The notes under the pieces: model-generated | Told to the model about the DNA's origin: nothing | Databases searched by the model: none | The model's input: only the letters and a program-made list of their open reading frames with translations | In this document: piece after piece, positions 1 to 8,206 of the stretch | Layout: every line of letters begins with the position of its first letter | Numbering within the stretch: position 1 is the first letter of the stretch | Position numbers and translations under genes: made by a program | From: Rhizobium albus | GTDB taxonomy: Bacteria > Pseudomonadota > Alphaproteobacteria > Rhizobiales > Rhizobiaceae | Assembly (NCBI GenBank): GCA_030160035.1 | Contig: BSNO01000001.1 | Span: 434,001 to 498,000, forward strand | Direction of reading: 5' to 3' | Length of the DNA: 64,000 nt

Positions 1-296
1 GCGGCGCGGTGCTTCCCATCATCGATCTGTCGAGCCGTCTCGGCATGAAGGCAGCCGATCCGACTGCGCGGCACGTCATCATCGTGGCCCAGGTGCACAA
101 GAAGGTCGTCGGGCTTCTGGTCGATGCCGTCTCCGACATCTTGTCGGTCACAAGCCAGAACATCCAGCCGACGCCGGAAGTCTCTTCCGAGCTCGACAAG
201 TCGTTCGCCCGCGGCGTGCTGGCGATCGAGGGTCGGATGATCTGTCTCATCGAACTCGAAGCCCTCTTCAAGTCGAGCGAAAGCGAAGCTGCATGA
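1..296 (+). CDS. cheW: Chemotaxis coupling protein CheW, 5'-truncated by window edge
   Basis: C-terminal part of CheW, the cytoplasmic adaptor that joins CheA to chemoreceptors. The reading frame is already open at base 3 and runs into the window from upstream, so the true start is not visible. The visible part reads GAVLPIIDLSSRLG, then VGLLVDAVSDI and a final GRMICLIELEALF, which is the usual end of the CheW SH3-like fold. Its stop overlaps the cheR start (ATGA at 293-296), so it is translationally coupled within a che operon. cheA and receptors are expected just upstream, outside the window. Confidence 0.9.
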   Translation, partial: GAVLPIIDLSSRLGMKAADPTARHVIIVAQVHKKVVGLLVDAVSDILSVTSQNIQPTPEVSSELDKSFARGVLAIEGRMICLIELEALFKSSESEAA

Positions 297-1213
297 CACG
301 CCCACTGGCGCGCGACGGCGGAGGCCTGCCCGGCGAAGAGCTGTTGGTCAGCGGCGAATTTCCGCTGACCCGTCGTGATCTCAACGAGATCGCGGCGATG
401 ATCTACGCTGACGCAGGCATCCATCTCAACGAGACCAAGGCCTCGCTCGTCTATTCGCGGCTTTCCAAGCGCATTCGCCAACTGCGCCTGTCGAGCTTCC
501 GTGACTATTGCGAACTCGTCTCTTCACCGGAAGGCGCGGACGAGCGGCGTGAGATGCTGTCGTTTCTGACGACGAACTTCACGCGCTTCTTTCGCGAAAA
601 CCACCATTTCGACCATCTGCGCGACACGGTGCTGCCGCCGCTCCTGAAACAGGCGAAAGCCGGGGGACGGGTGCGGATCTGGTCGGCCGGCTGCTCGGAC
701 GGCCAGGAGCCCTATTCGATCGGTTTGACCGTCCTGTCGCTGATGCCGGAGATCGCTTCCTACGACTTCCGAATTCTCGCGAGCGACATCGATCCGAAGA
801 TCATCGCCAAGGCGAAAGCCGGGCGTTATGACGACCATGCGGTCGAGACGGTGCCATCCGCGCTGCGTTCGCGCTTCATCCACGAGGCGAAAGGCGAGGC
901 CGGTGCCCGTTGGGAAGTCTCCTCGCAGGTCAAGCAACTGATCGCGTTTCGTGAGCTCAATCTTCTGCGTGAATGGCCCTTCAAAGGGACCTTCCAGGTG
1001 ATCTTCTGCCGCAACGTCGTGATCTATTTCGACGAGCAGACACAGGCGCGCGTCTGGAGCCGCTATTACCAAACGCTGGAGGAGGGCGGTCATCTTTACA
1101 TCGGCCATTCCGAGCGGGTGTCCGGCCCAGCGAAAGACGGTTTCGACAACGTCGCCATCACCACTTACCGCAAGAACTCGGGAAGGCCGGCAGGCAGGAG
1201 CGGCACGTTATGA
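293..1213 (+). CDS. cheR: Chemotaxis protein methyltransferase CheR
   Basis: SAM-dependent methyltransferase that methylates glutamates of chemoreceptors during adaptation. The protein has 306 residues, typical for the family. An N-terminal helical CheR domain covers about residues 25-90. It is followed by [10 protein letters not shown] (93-102) and the SAM-binding loop [14 protein letters not shown] (129-142). CRNVVIYFD near 239-247 is another family signature. There is no C-terminal receptor-tethering pentapeptide that I can recognise. It overlaps cheW and cheB by ATGA junctions, which points to coupled translation in the che operon. Confidence 0.95.
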   Translation: MTRPLARDGGGLPGEELLVSGEFPLTRRDLNEIAAMIYADAGIHLNETKASLVYSRLSKRIRQLRLSSFRDYCELVSSPEGADERREMLSFLTTNFTRFFRENHHFDHLRDTVLPPLLKQAKAGGRVRIWSAGCSDGQEPYSIGLTVLSLMPEIASYDFRILASDIDPKIIAKAKAGRYDDHAVETVPSALRSRFIHEAKGEAGARWEVSSQVKQLIAFRELNLLREWPFKGTFQVIFCRNVVIYFDEQTQARVWSRYYQTLEEGGHLYIGHSERVSGPAKDGFDNVAITTYRKNSGRPAGRSGTL

Positions 1214-2259
1214 ACTCTCCCATCAGGGTGATCGTCGTCGATGACTCCGCCACGATGCGGATGATGATTTCGGCCGTGCTCAATGCCGATCCGGATATCG
1301 AGGTCGTTGGCCAGGCGTCGAACGCCATGGAAGCGAGAAGCGCCATCAAGGCTCTCGATCCTGACGTGGTGACGCTGGATATCGAAATGCCCAGCATGAG
1401 CGGGCTCGAGTTCCTCGAAAAGATCATGCAACTGCGACCGATGCCGGTGATCATGGTCTCGACCCTGACGCAGCGAGGGGCCGAAGCGACGCTGGCGGCG
1501 CTTGAGATCGGCGCTTTCGACTGCATCGGAAAACCTGTTCCGGGCGAAGGCAAGCCGTTTGCAGGACTGACGACACTGGTCAAGGAAGCGGCCGCATCGC
1601 GGCTGAAGCGGAGCTATCAGCGGCCTTCGGAAAAGGCTGCGCCGGCGCCTGTCACCTCGGACTACCGCCCGCGCAACCGCATCATCGCGATCGGTGCGTC
1701 GACCGGTGGTGTTGAGGCGCTGATCCAGGTTCTCTCGCGGTTTCCAGCCAACTGCCCGCCGACGGTCATCACACAGCATATGCCGGCAACCTTCACGCGC
1801 AGCTTCGCGGAACGCCTGGATCGCCTGTGCGCGCCGAAAGTGGCCGAGGCGATCGATGGCGAGCCCCTGTCCTTCGGCCGCGTTTATCTGGCGCCAGGCG
1901 GCGAGCGTCATCTGGAAATCACCAACGGATCGGGACCGCGGTGCCGGCTGGTGGAAAGTGGAACGGTGAACGGCCACCGGCCGTCTGTCGACGTCCTGTT
2001 CCGCTCGGTTGCCGCCACGGCGGGCAAGAACGCCGTCGGCGCGATCCTGACCGGCATGGGCCGGGACGGCGCCCAGGGTCTGCTCGCCATGCGCCAGGCG
2101 GGTGCTGCAACGTTCGGTCAGGACGAGCGCAGCGCGGTTGTCTATGGAATGCCTCGCGTTGCGCAGGAGATAGGAGCTGTGGCGATGCAGCTGCCCCTCG
2201 ATGCCATCGGAGATGAAATTATTGCCGCAACGGCGGCCAAGAAGATCGGGGTTGTGTGA
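1210..2259 (+). CDS. cheB: Chemotaxis response regulator / protein-glutamate methylesterase CheB
   Basis: Demethylates (and deamidates) chemoreceptors when phosphorylated by CheA. The ATG at 1210 overlaps the cheR stop and gives 349 residues; a longer open frame upstream is antisense or overlap noise within cheR. The N-terminal receiver has acidic D11-D12 and phospho-acceptor D57 (TLDIEMP). After a linker (about 132-155), the methylesterase domain shows the catalytic Ser in GASTGG (S164), His in ITQHMP (H190) and Asp in GMGRDG (D286). These are the same numbers as in the E. coli enzyme. Product of the che operon. Confidence 0.96.
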   Translation: MNSPIRVIVVDDSATMRMMISAVLNADPDIEVVGQASNAMEARSAIKALDPDVVTLDIEMPSMSGLEFLEKIMQLRPMPVIMVSTLTQRGAEATLAALEIGAFDCIGKPVPGEGKPFAGLTTLVKEAAASRLKRSYQRPSEKAAPAPVTSDYRPRNRIIAIGASTGGVEALIQVLSRFPANCPPTVITQHMPATFTRSFAERLDRLCAPKVAEAIDGEPLSFGRVYLAPGGERHLEITNGSGPRCRLVESGTVNGHRPSVDVLFRSVAATAGKNAVGAILTGMGRDGAQGLLAMRQAGAATFGQDERSAVVYGMPRVAQEIGAVAMQLPLDAIGDEIIAATAAKKIGVV

Positions 2260-2648
2260 TGTCGCTTGCGCAAAAAATCAAAGTACTCATCGTTGACGAC
2301 CAGGTGACCAGCCGCCTGCTGCTCGGCGAAGCGCTCCAGTCATTGGGCTTTTCGCAAATCACCGTGGCAGGCGATGGTCAGCAAGGTCTCGCGATCATGC
2401 AGCAGCAGCCGCATCATCTGGTCATCTCGGATTTCAACATGCCGAAGATGGATGGGCTCGGTCTTTTGCAGGCGATCCGCTCCAATGCACAGACGAAGCG
2501 GGCAGCGTTCATCATGCTGACGGCCCAGGGCGACCGCGCCCTGGTGCAGAAGGCTGCGCAGCTCGGTGCGAACAACGTGCTGTCCAAGCCTTTCACGGTG
2601 GAAAAGATGCAAGCCGCGATCGAGGCCGTCTTCGGTGCGCTGAAATGA
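2259..2648 (+). CDS. cheY: Chemotaxis response regulator CheY
   Basis: Single-domain receiver of 129 residues that carries the phosphoryl signal from CheA to the flagellar switch. Visible residues are the acidic pair D13-D14, phospho-acceptor D58 (ISDFNMP), T88 and K110 (LSKPF). The ATG at 2259 directly abuts the cheB stop; a GTG one codon earlier is also possible. Rhizobia usually have two CheY proteins. From its place after cheB this would be the CheY2-type output regulator that slows the motor, while the CheY1 gene would lie upstream of the window. That assignment is by position only. Confidence 0.93.
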   Translation: MSLAQKIKVLIVDDQVTSRLLLGEALQSLGFSQITVAGDGQQGLAIMQQQPHHLVISDFNMPKMDGLGLLQAIRSNAQTKRAAFIMLTAQGDRALVQKAAQLGANNVLSKPFTVEKMQAAIEAVFGALK

Positions 2649-3190
2649 CAGCCGGTGCGGTCCGGCGCGTTCATGTCATTCAGGGAGAGTATCACGTCAG
2701 CGACGATCCGAACGTCGTTCTGACCACGATCCTCGGCTCCTGCGTCGCCGCGTGCCTGCGGGATTCGGCCGCCGGAATCGGTGGGATGAACCACTTCCTG
2801 CTGCCCGGCGGACCGGGGTCCTCCGGCAACGCCGCGACCCGATACGGCGTGCATCTGATGGAACTGCTGATCAACGAGCTCTTGAAGAACGGCGCGCGCC
2901 GCGATCGGCTGCAGGCGAAGATCTTCGGCGGAGCGCAGACCATCGCGCAGTTTTCCAATGTCGGCAGGCAGAACGCGGAGTTTGCGACGCGGTTTCTGAC
3001 CGACGAGCGCATTCCGATCATCAACGCCTCGACCGGGGGCGATCTCGGCCGCAAAGTCGAGTTCTGGCCGGTGAGCGGACGTGCCAGACAGCATGCGCTC
3101 GACAACACTCAGACGCAGCGCGCCGTTGAAATGGAGCGTCCTCGTCCCGTGGCGCCGGCTCCCGCGGATGGCGGCGTGGAATTCTTTTGA
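2645..3190 (+). CDS. cheD: Chemoreceptor glutamine deamidase CheD
   Basis: Deamidates glutamines on chemoreceptors, tuning their signalling state. The 181-residue protein has the conserved core [12 protein letters not shown] with catalytic Cys33, preceded by Thr27 and followed by His50 in GGMNHFLLP. This is the Cys-His-Thr triad of the CheD family. The later segment [12 protein letters not shown] is also typical. The start overlaps the cheY stop (ATGA), and the stop overlaps the TTG region before cheT, so the operon continues. Confidence 0.95.
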   Translation: MTAGAVRRVHVIQGEYHVSDDPNVVLTTILGSCVAACLRDSAAGIGGMNHFLLPGGPGSSGNAATRYGVHLMELLINELLKNGARRDRLQAKIFGGAQTIAQFSNVGRQNAEFATRFLTDERIPIINASTGGDLGRKVEFWPVSGRARQHALDNTQTQRAVEMERPRPVAPAPADGGVEFF

Positions 3191-3237
3191 TTGACGGCGT
3201 CGACCACGCCGAAGTGCCTTTTCTGGAGCATGACATA

Positions 3238-3621
3238 ATGGCCGAGCACGCACGACGCCGACTGGAGCAGGACGAGGCCGGTCAACCACTGAGCCATCTT
3301 CTGGGCCGCCTGGCCAACGAAATGATCGATCTTGCCGGCGCGGTGGAGGCGATCGAGCATGATCTGAGCGCCGGAGAGGCAGACCATGGCGACGACGCGC
3401 GCGTCATGCGGCTGCAAACGCTGGATCTCACGATCCAGCGCCTGCGTGGCCTCGGCCATTTCCTCGACGCGCTTTCGGTCAATGTTCCTCACGGCGTTGC
3501 GATCGACCTTCAGGACGCGCTTCGCATAATGACCTTGTCCGACGTGAAGAGCCGCCTGTCCGGCGAGGCGGACGGTCGCCGCGATGCGGTGAAGGAGAGC
3601 GGCGACATCGAGCTTTTCTAA
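3238..3621 (+). CDS. cheT: CheT-like protein, putative CheZ-type CheY phosphatase
   Basis: Small helical protein of 127 residues encoded last in the che operon, the position of cheT in Sinorhizobium. The ATG at 3238 has GGAG about 8 bases upstream. A TTG at 3187 that overlaps the cheD stop would add 17 residues and cannot be excluded. The sequence contains QTLDLTIQRL, where Asp63 and Gln67 form a DXXXQ motif like the catalytic motif of CheZ (DLTGQ in E. coli). CheT of S. meliloti has been described as a remote CheZ-type phosphatase; the catalytic role here is inferred from the motif and location. Confidence 0.75.
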   Translation: MAEHARRRLEQDEAGQPLSHLLGRLANEMIDLAGAVEAIEHDLSAGEADHGDDARVMRLQTLDLTIQRLRGLGHFLDALSVNVPHGVAIDLQDALRIMTLSDVKSRLSGEADGRRDAVKESGDIELF

Positions 3622-3721
3622 GCCGCTGACGCCCGCTTGCAGCTGTGCCCGGCTGCGTTCAGGGCGCAACATCTTCGCGCAAGTTTCACTGCCTATTGTC
3701 GGCCCTGACAGGATCGCATGG

Positions 3722-3740
3722 CGTGTCACGCCGTGACGCG
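3722..3740. promoter_or_regulatory. 19-bp dyad upstream of fliF
   Basis: Inverted repeat with perfect core GTCACG-C-CGTGAC (3725-3737), extended to 19 bases with a single T-G mismatch. It ends 28 bases before the chosen fliF ATG (3769). The spacing suits an operator or activator site for the fliF operon, possibly for VisN/VisR, but no consensus is known to me, so the regulator is not identified. Confidence 0.35.
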
Positions 3741-3768
3741 TCGAATTTTGCAGTTGAACGGGCACAGA

Positions 3769-5430
3769 ATGAATCTGTTGAGCCAACTGGCACCACTTTC
3801 CAAGCGGTTCATGGCCCTCGGCCAGATGCGCATCATGGCCATGCTCGGCGGGACCGCGCTCGCCATTGCGATGATCGTGGCGGCGGGCCTCTATCTGAAC
3901 AAACCGACGATGGAGACGGTCTATGTCGGCCTCGAGCCGGAGGACCTGAGCCGCGTTTCGATGGCACTTTCCGAAGCAAATATGGATTTTGCCGTCGGCA
4001 CTGATGGTTCGACCCTGCTCGTGCCGGTTGGTCAAGTGGGTTCCGTGCGGGCGTTTCTTGCCGAGCGCGGCCTGCCCGACAGCGCCAATGGCGGCTATGA
4101 GCTCTTCGACAATGTCGGTTCGCTCGGCCTGACCTCGTTCATGCAGGAAGTGACCCGCGTTCGCGCGCTCGAAGGTGAGATCGCGCGGACCATCCAGTCG
4201 ATCAGCGGCATCTCCGCCGCGCGCGTCCACATCGTCATGCCCGATCGCGGCAACTTCCGGCGTGGCGAACAGGAGCCGTCAGCATCCGTCATGATCCGCA
4301 CGTCCGGCACGAACGGACAGCGGGCCGCGGAATCGGTGCGTCATCTCGTGGCAGCGTCCGTCCCGGGCCTCGGCATCGACAATGTGACGGTGCTCGATTC
4401 CACCGGCCAGCTGCTCGCTTCTGGCGACGATATGACCAACAGCGCGCTCAATCGCTCGATGAGCCTTGTGCAGCTGGTGGAGCGCGAGATCGAGACGAGC
4501 ATCGAGAAGGCGCTCGCGCCGTTTCTCGGCGTCGACAATTTCCGTGCCAGCGTTCGTGCCAACCTGAACACCGACAGCCAGCAGATCCGCGAGACCACCT
4601 TCGATCCTGAGTCACGCGTCGAGCGTTCGGTTCGGGTGACCCGCGAGGAAGAGCGCTCGAACCGTGCCGAGGGCGACACGCCTGCGACGGTCGAACAGAA
4701 CCTGCCGCAGGCTGCACCGGAAGGTGCCGGTGGTGGCCCAACGTCGAACGAGTCGCTCGATCGGCGCGAAGAACAGACCAATTTCGAGATCAATTCGAAG
4801 ACGATCGAGACGGTCAAGAACAGCTACACGATCGAGCAGCTGTCGATTGCCGTCGTCGTCAATCGCGGCCGCATCGCAGCGATGATCGGCGAGAACGCCA
4901 CCCAGGAGCAGATCGACGCCTATCTCGCAGACATGGAAAACATCGTGCGCTCGGCCGCTGGCTTCAGCCAGGACAGGGGCGACGTCGTGTCCTTGAACGC
5001 CATGGCATTTCTCGAGAACCAGCTTCTCGAAGAAGCCGCGGCCGAAGGCTCCATCTTGGAGAACCTTTCGCGCCATGCCGGCAGCATGATCAATGCACTT
5101 GCCTTCATCGTGGTCGCACTCCTGGTCGTGTGGTTCGGGCTTCGCCCGTTGGCCAAGTCTGTCGGCACGGCCGTGGCTCCCGCTCAGGAAGCCGATGCAG
5201 CGCTTGGCGACTTCAGCCCGGCGATGGGAACAGGCGCCATGCCGATGGAAGGGTTCGGCGCGGACTTTGGCTTCGATCCGGAAACGGACCTTCTCGGCAG
5301 CGAGGAGAGCAGCGGCTACAATCGCCGGATGAAGGAAGGACCGGAGAAGCGTCTTGCTCGCATGGTCGAACTGAACGAAGAGCGGGCAGCCAAGATCCTA
5401 CGGAAATGGGCGATCGAGAAGGCTGCCTGA
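3769..5430 (+). CDS. fliF: Flagellar MS-ring protein FliF
   Basis: Builds the MS ring in the inner membrane, the base on which the rotor and export gate assemble. The ATG at 3769 gives 553 residues and starts MNLLSQLAPL, as in rhizobial FliF. An in-frame ATG at 3718 would put the upstream dyad inside the gene and is less likely. TM1 is at about 23-43 and TM2 at about 439-460. Between them lies the periplasmic YscJ/FliF ring-building region, including GYELFDN and the RVHIV segment. The C-terminal GPEKRLARMVELNEE region matches the FliG-binding tail. Confidence 0.95.
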   Translation: MNLLSQLAPLSKRFMALGQMRIMAMLGGTALAIAMIVAAGLYLNKPTMETVYVGLEPEDLSRVSMALSEANMDFAVGTDGSTLLVPVGQVGSVRAFLAERGLPDSANGGYELFDNVGSLGLTSFMQEVTRVRALEGEIARTIQSISGISAARVHIVMPDRGNFRRGEQEPSASVMIRTSGTNGQRAAESVRHLVAASVPGLGIDNVTVLDSTGQLLASGDDMTNSALNRSMSLVQLVEREIETSIEKALAPFLGVDNFRASVRANLNTDSQQIRETTFDPESRVERSVRVTREEERSNRAEGDTPATVEQNLPQAAPEGAGGGPTSNESLDRREEQTNFEINSKTIETVKNSYTIEQLSIAVVVNRGRIAAMIGENATQEQIDAYLADMENIVRSAAGFSQDRGDVVSLNAMAFLENQLLEEAAAEGSILENLSRHAGSMINALAFIVVALLVVWFGLRPLAKSVGTAVAPAQEADAALGDFSPAMGTGAMPMEGFGADFGFDPETDLLGSEESSGYNRRMKEGPEKRLARMVELNEERAAKILRKWAIEKAA

Positions 5431-5442
5431 TCGGGACTGCCT

Positions 5443-5871
5443 TTAGAAATGGCCGTAGGTGCCGCGCGAGAAGAGAAACACCCCGTAGAGCTCCTCGCCG
5501 TCGAACTGGTCCTCGAGCGACCGGTAAGCGCCGAAACAATGCACGATGCGGTGGTCGTCCGACGGCTGCTTGATGGTGGCGGAAAAATTGAACGGCCGGC
5601 TTTCAAACGCCGCATGTTCAAAAAGCTTGATGATCTTGTCGTGGATGCTGTCGTCGTAGCAGCGCACGAGTTCTAGCAGGCCGAAAGCCGTTCGGTCTTC
5701 CGGGAGGCCATGCAGGGTGCGCGCCCGATGTCCGATCTTCAGCATCGCATTGGCGAGATTGGCCGACCAATGATCGACGATGCAAAACTCCGAAAGAAGA
5801 TTGATCGTCGCCTGATCGAGAAAATCGGTCGGAGCTTGCATCTTGTTATTCACGCTACAGGTACTCGCCAT
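5443..5871 (-). CDS. Hypothetical protein with PAS-like C-terminal half
   Basis: Antisense to its neighbours and convergent with fliF, with only 12 bases between the two stops. About 142 residues if the ATG at 5871 is used; ATG at 5841 (starting MQAPTDFL) is an alternative and neither has a strong ribosome site. The second half reads like the last strands of a PAS fold: FNFSATIKQPSD, RIVHCFGAYR and ELYGVFLFSRG. No output domain is present. It shares its upstream region with visN, so a role near the motility switch is possible but is only inferred. I do not recognise a named gene. Confidence 0.55.
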   Translation of the reverse strand: MASTCSVNNKMQAPTDFLDQATINLLSEFCIVDHWSANLANAMLKIGHRARTLHGLPEDRTAFGLLELVRCYDDSIHDKIIKLFEHAAFESRPFNFSATIKQPSDDHRIVHCFGAYRSLEDQFDGEELYGVFLFSRGTYGHF

Positions 5872-6279
5872 TCGGAATATGTCGACCCTCCGCCCCGGGT
5901 CGACATGAACGCCCTTGGCGATAGTCCATTCTGGTAAACGACAATACAAGTAACCTTAGCGATTAATCGCAATAGATGTCGTTTAAGCCGGTCACGGACC
6001 AGTCTTAATGCTGCCAAATGTTGCGCAACCGCCACGCGAATCACTTCACATCGGTAGCCTGCCGTAAATGGCCAGGATTGGCAGTGGACACTCGTGGGAG
6101 CCCTGCGTAACGTTTTGTTAAGGGACGAATCACCGATCTGGCTACGTAACGTTTCGCGTTCTTGCGTATCTTCGACACCGTTTGGCGAAGGAGCCAAGAG
6201 TGATGTTTTTTTCGGGCGCTGGGCGGGCGTCCTCACTTTTGTCGTGTGCGGATGAGGCATCCGCGGGCGGTCGGCAATC
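5872..6279. promoter_or_regulatory. 408-bp divergent intergenic region before visN
   Basis: Gene-free region between the leftward PAS-like gene and visN, less GC-rich than its surroundings. It holds a 10-base direct repeat CGTAACGTTT at 6107-6116 and 6145-6154, spaced 38 bases start to start and each containing the palindrome AACGTT. It is the expected place for the visN promoter and its control sites. No clear sigma-70 hexamer pair or terminator could be assigned. Confidence 0.4.
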
Positions 6280-6951
6280 ATGATCGACCGCAGCGTTCTT
6301 ATCGCGAAGCTGGCGCACTGTGCCGAGCGCGGCGATCTGCCGGCCGGCTTCGAACTCATGAGCAGCTTCGTCGGCGCCGAGCATTACATGCTCGCCCGTC
6401 AGGACATGCTCAACGAAGATGGCTTCGACCACATCGTCTCGTCCAACTGGCCGTTCGACCTCGTTCGCACGCTCGGGCAGCATGTGATCAAGCAGCAATC
6501 CAAGCGCAACGAACTCGAGCGCTGCATGGCGATCATGGAGCCAGCATTTGTCCGCGCGCCAACGACGTTGAGAATGCCCGAGCATCTTAGTCGCATCTAT
6601 TGCGCCTTCCCGTTCTGCACGGGCCAGGCGCGGCTCTCGGTCATCTTTCTGTTTCGCAGCGATATCGTCGTTGCGCGCGAACGGGTTCACGATGTTGCCT
6701 TGCTCAGCGCGTATTTCGCGGCGCGGTTCGACGAAGCCACCTACGTCCCGTCCAGCGTGCTCGACCTTACCGAGCGCGAGATCGAGTGCCTGAACTGGAT
6801 CGCCGAAGGCAAGACCAGCGACGAGATCTCGATGATCATCGGCATCTCGCGGAACACAGTGAACAACTACATCACGAGCATCATGCGCAAGACGGCGACG
6901 AAGACTCGATCGGAAGCGATCGCTTACGCTGTCAGACACAGCTTGATCTAA
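6280..6951 (+). CDS. visN: LuxR-family motility master regulator VisN
   Basis: Transcriptional regulator of 223 residues. In rhizobia VisN and VisR act together as the top activators of the flagellar cascade, upstream of Rem. The N-terminal 150 residues form a ligand-sensing-type domain without a recognisable catalytic motif. The C-terminal LuxR helix-turn-helix spans about 160-215 (LTEREIECLNWIAEGKTSDE, then GISRNTVNNYITSIMRK). It is followed after 13 bases by visR, so the two are cotranscribed. Assignment to VisN rather than VisR is by gene order. Confidence 0.85.
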   Translation: MIDRSVLIAKLAHCAERGDLPAGFELMSSFVGAEHYMLARQDMLNEDGFDHIVSSNWPFDLVRTLGQHVIKQQSKRNELERCMAIMEPAFVRAPTTLRMPEHLSRIYCAFPFCTGQARLSVIFLFRSDIVVARERVHDVALLSAYFAARFDEATYVPSSVLDLTEREIECLNWIAEGKTSDEISMIIGISRNTVNNYITSIMRKTATKTRSEAIAYAVRHSLI

Positions 6952-6964
6952 GGAGGTCACCGCG

Positions 6965-7705
6965 TTGAACATTCAAATCGGTCACACCAAAACTGCCGGG
7001 CAACCGACGTTTCAGGTCAAGGACAAAGAGTGCTCGATGGTTGCGATCGACGAGCAACTGCGCGAGATGGCCGAAGCACTTGGCGCCGAAAGCCGCTTTC
7101 TTCTGAGGCTTGCTCCAAACGCCGCGCGCGCTGCGACGCACTGCGTGCTGAGCCGGTGCGCCGGCAAGGGCAGCGGCGACATCGCAAGCGGCTTCAACGC
7201 GCGCTTCTCGCGGGCAGTGATCGGTCATATGGAGCGTTCGCTGGCTCCGCTGATCCACGGTTTCACCAGCTCGCCAGATCTGAACGGCTGTGGCTCGCAG
7301 ATGGGCGCGGCCGGGTGCCTGCCGGTCACGGCCGAAGGGCTCGACATCATCGCGTTTCCGGTCAAGCTTGGTGGTCTCGGCAATGGCTTGACGCTGTTCG
7401 CGGGTGAGAACCTTTTCTGTGACGCGGAAATGCTGCTCAACCTTCATCGCCGCAGTTTCAAGGTGATGAAGCTTCTCCTGATGCTCGACATTCGCGAAGC
7501 AGCACCACGCCAGAAGCTCAATGAGCGGGAGCTGGAATGCCTGCAACTGGCCGGTGACGGCTTGAAGTCGGAAGCCATAGCCGACCGCCTGGAACTGTCA
7601 GTCCACACGGTAAACGCCTATCTCGGCACGGCGACCGCAAAGCTTGATTCCGTTAATCGGATCCAGGCGATCGCCAAGGCAATCCGTCTTGGATATCTCG
7701 CCTGA
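6965..7705 (+). CDS. visR: LuxR-family motility master regulator VisR
   Basis: Partner of VisN, 246 residues. The TTG at 6965 is chosen because an excellent Shine-Dalgarno AGGAGGT (6951-6957) sits 7 bases upstream; the next ATG (7037) would remove 24 residues. The C-terminal LuxR HTH is at about 182-240 (LNERELECLQLAGDGLKSEA, then LSVHTVNAYLGTATAKL). A short 6-bp stem at 7735-7752 lies between the stop and the convergent downstream gene and may end transcription weakly. Confidence 0.85.
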   Translation: MNIQIGHTKTAGQPTFQVKDKECSMVAIDEQLREMAEALGAESRFLLRLAPNAARAATHCVLSRCAGKGSGDIASGFNARFSRAVIGHMERSLAPLIHGFTSSPDLNGCGSQMGAAGCLPVTAEGLDIIAFPVKLGGLGNGLTLFAGENLFCDAEMLLNLHRRSFKVMKLLLMLDIREAAPRQKLNERELECLQLAGDGLKSEAIADRLELSVHTVNAYLGTATAKLDSVNRIQAIAKAIRLGYLA

Positions 7706-7757
7706 GACCACCTGAAGCTACACAAGGCAGACTTCAGCGCGCTATTGCGCTGCCCCG

Positions 7758-8201
7758 TCAGTGCGGGAGATGGAGTGCGCCGATTGATTTGCGGAAGCGC
7801 GACTTGAGCAGGCTTTCCGACAGGAGAAGTGTGTTCACTTCAGGATCCTCGGACGGATCGTCGAAGGCGATGTGGCTGATCTCGACGCTGCCCTGCGCAT
7901 CCTCGAGCGTGAGGCGGGTATAAATCGTTACCCCTTCCGGTCGCAACTCCAGGTCGAGCACGACGCGCGGCCGCGTCGACCAGTCCAGCCAGTAATCGCC
8001 ACCGATACCGAGCGACACGGTGCCCGGCAGGAAATAGAGCTCTGCTGCCGAGGCGACGAGGTCGGCGAGGTCGCCGTAGCACTCGAATTTCAGCATCGAG
8101 ATCAGATCGCCGGCGTCGATGAGACGCAATTCGCTGGCCACCGGGCGGAGTGCCTCGGCAACGATCATTTCGCGTTCGGCGGTGCAGCTTGTCTTCATCA
8201 T
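7758..8201 (-). CDS. Conserved hypothetical protein of the flhB operon
   Basis: Last gene of the leftward motA-fliM-fliN-fliG-flhB unit. About 147 residues from the ATG at 8201, overlapping the flhB stop; a TTG at 8210 is also possible. The protein is acidic and soluble, with no signal peptide or membrane segment. It ends in a stretch predicted to be strand-rich (VVLDLELRPEGVTIYTRLTL, then VEISHIAFDD). A gene of similar size occupies this spot in other rhizobia. I cannot assign a function. Coupling to flhB suggests a motility-related role. Confidence 0.65.
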   Translation of the reverse strand: MMKTSCTAEREMIVAEALRPVASELRLIDAGDLISMLKFECYGDLADLVASAAELYFLPGTVSLGIGGDYWLDWSTRPRVVLDLELRPEGVTIYTRLTLEDAQGSVEISHIAFDDPSEDPEVNTLLLSESLLKSRFRKSIGALHLPH

Positions 8202-8206
8202 GGCGG

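Noticed and set aside
3718-3768. Upstream ATG for fliF at 3718
   Set aside because: It would place the 19-base dyad inside the gene and give an N-terminal extension not typical of rhizobial FliF.
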